Of a DNA stretch of 64,000 nt, positions 63,993 to 64,000 are shown in pieces (positions within the stretch are counted from its first letter, which is position 1; every line of letters starts with the position of its first letter). The DNA is taken from positions 1,550,001-1,614,000 of the forward strand of contig NZ_CP179210.1 of NCBI RefSeq assembly GCF_051201665.1, written 5' to 3'. The DNA comes from Psychrobium sp051201665 (GTDB taxonomy: Bacteria; Pseudomonadota; Gammaproteobacteria; Enterobacterales; Psychrobiaceae). Position numbers and translations under genes: made by a program. A model generated the notes under the pieces. The model worked only from the letters and a program-made list of their open reading frames with translations, searched no databases and had not been told where the DNA came from.

Positions 63993-64000
63993 TGCCTGCG

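Overview
This 64 kb window looks like chromosome of a marine gammaproteobacterium of the Alteromonadales, most like the Colwelliaceae (Thalassotalea/Colwellia type). Grounds: moderately AT-rich DNA, dnaK-dnaJ, carAB, ffh and fklB of gammaproteobacterial type, a Tat-exported carotenoid oxygenase, a TonB receptor with a carboxypeptidase-regulatory N-terminus, and a MipA/OmpV-DUF3019-two-component operon. The genus is an inference. I saw no tRNA, rRNA or CRISPR array.

Region 1 (1-19.6 kb) is an accessory, decaying toxin/immunity region. It opens with the 3' part of a large Rhs/YD-repeat toxin gene, followed by two small exported-protein genes that are probable immunity genes. Then come nested REP-associated transposase (RAYT) elements, several truncated to their left ends, plus IS66 fragments. 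On the minus strand lie remains of at least three toxin-tail/immunity cassettes. Each keeps only the last codons of an upstream gene, ending Cys-Gly-Cys-stop, overlapped by or abutting a small AT-rich gene. Two almost identical full IS66 copies sit in this array. One has a perfect 8-bp target duplication and cuts an immunity-like gene; removing it on paper restores the frame. The other has unmatched flanks, as expected after recombination between copies. An IS1595-type element splits a small CPBP (CAAX-protease-like) membrane protein gene.

Region 2 (19.6-40.7 kb) is mostly ordinary chromosome. It holds an M16 zinc peptidase, the mipA-DUF3019-regulator-kinase operon, a beta-propeller lipoprotein, a large lipoprotein, a LytTR regulator, a DUF2141 protein with a carotenoid oxygenase, a uracil-DNA glycosylase-family protein, a GNAT acetyltransferase, a long RluA-type pseudouridine synthase and a DUF885 lipoprotein. 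The fatty-acid-hydroxylase/sterol-desaturase gene after the carotenoid oxygenase is broken three ways: an in-frame TGA, a 160-bp MITE and an IS1634-type element. A MarC-type gene survives only as a fragment.

Region 3 (40.7-64 kb) is core: dnaK (with a sigma-32-like promoter) and dnaJ, an M48 lipoprotein peptidase, fklB, a TonB receptor, an outer-membrane beta-barrel protein, a large secreted lipoprotein, carA-carB (carA with a UUG start), a putative manganese transporter with a Fur-like box, a second RluA-type synthase, an exported PPP-like metallophosphatase and ffh.

Five copies of one 157-160 bp palindromic MITE are scattered through the window. All five are flanked by 3-bp TNA duplications, which suggests mobilisation by an IS5-family (IS1031-group-like) transposase encoded elsewhere. 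A different 311-bp MITE lies just upstream of the dnaK promoter.
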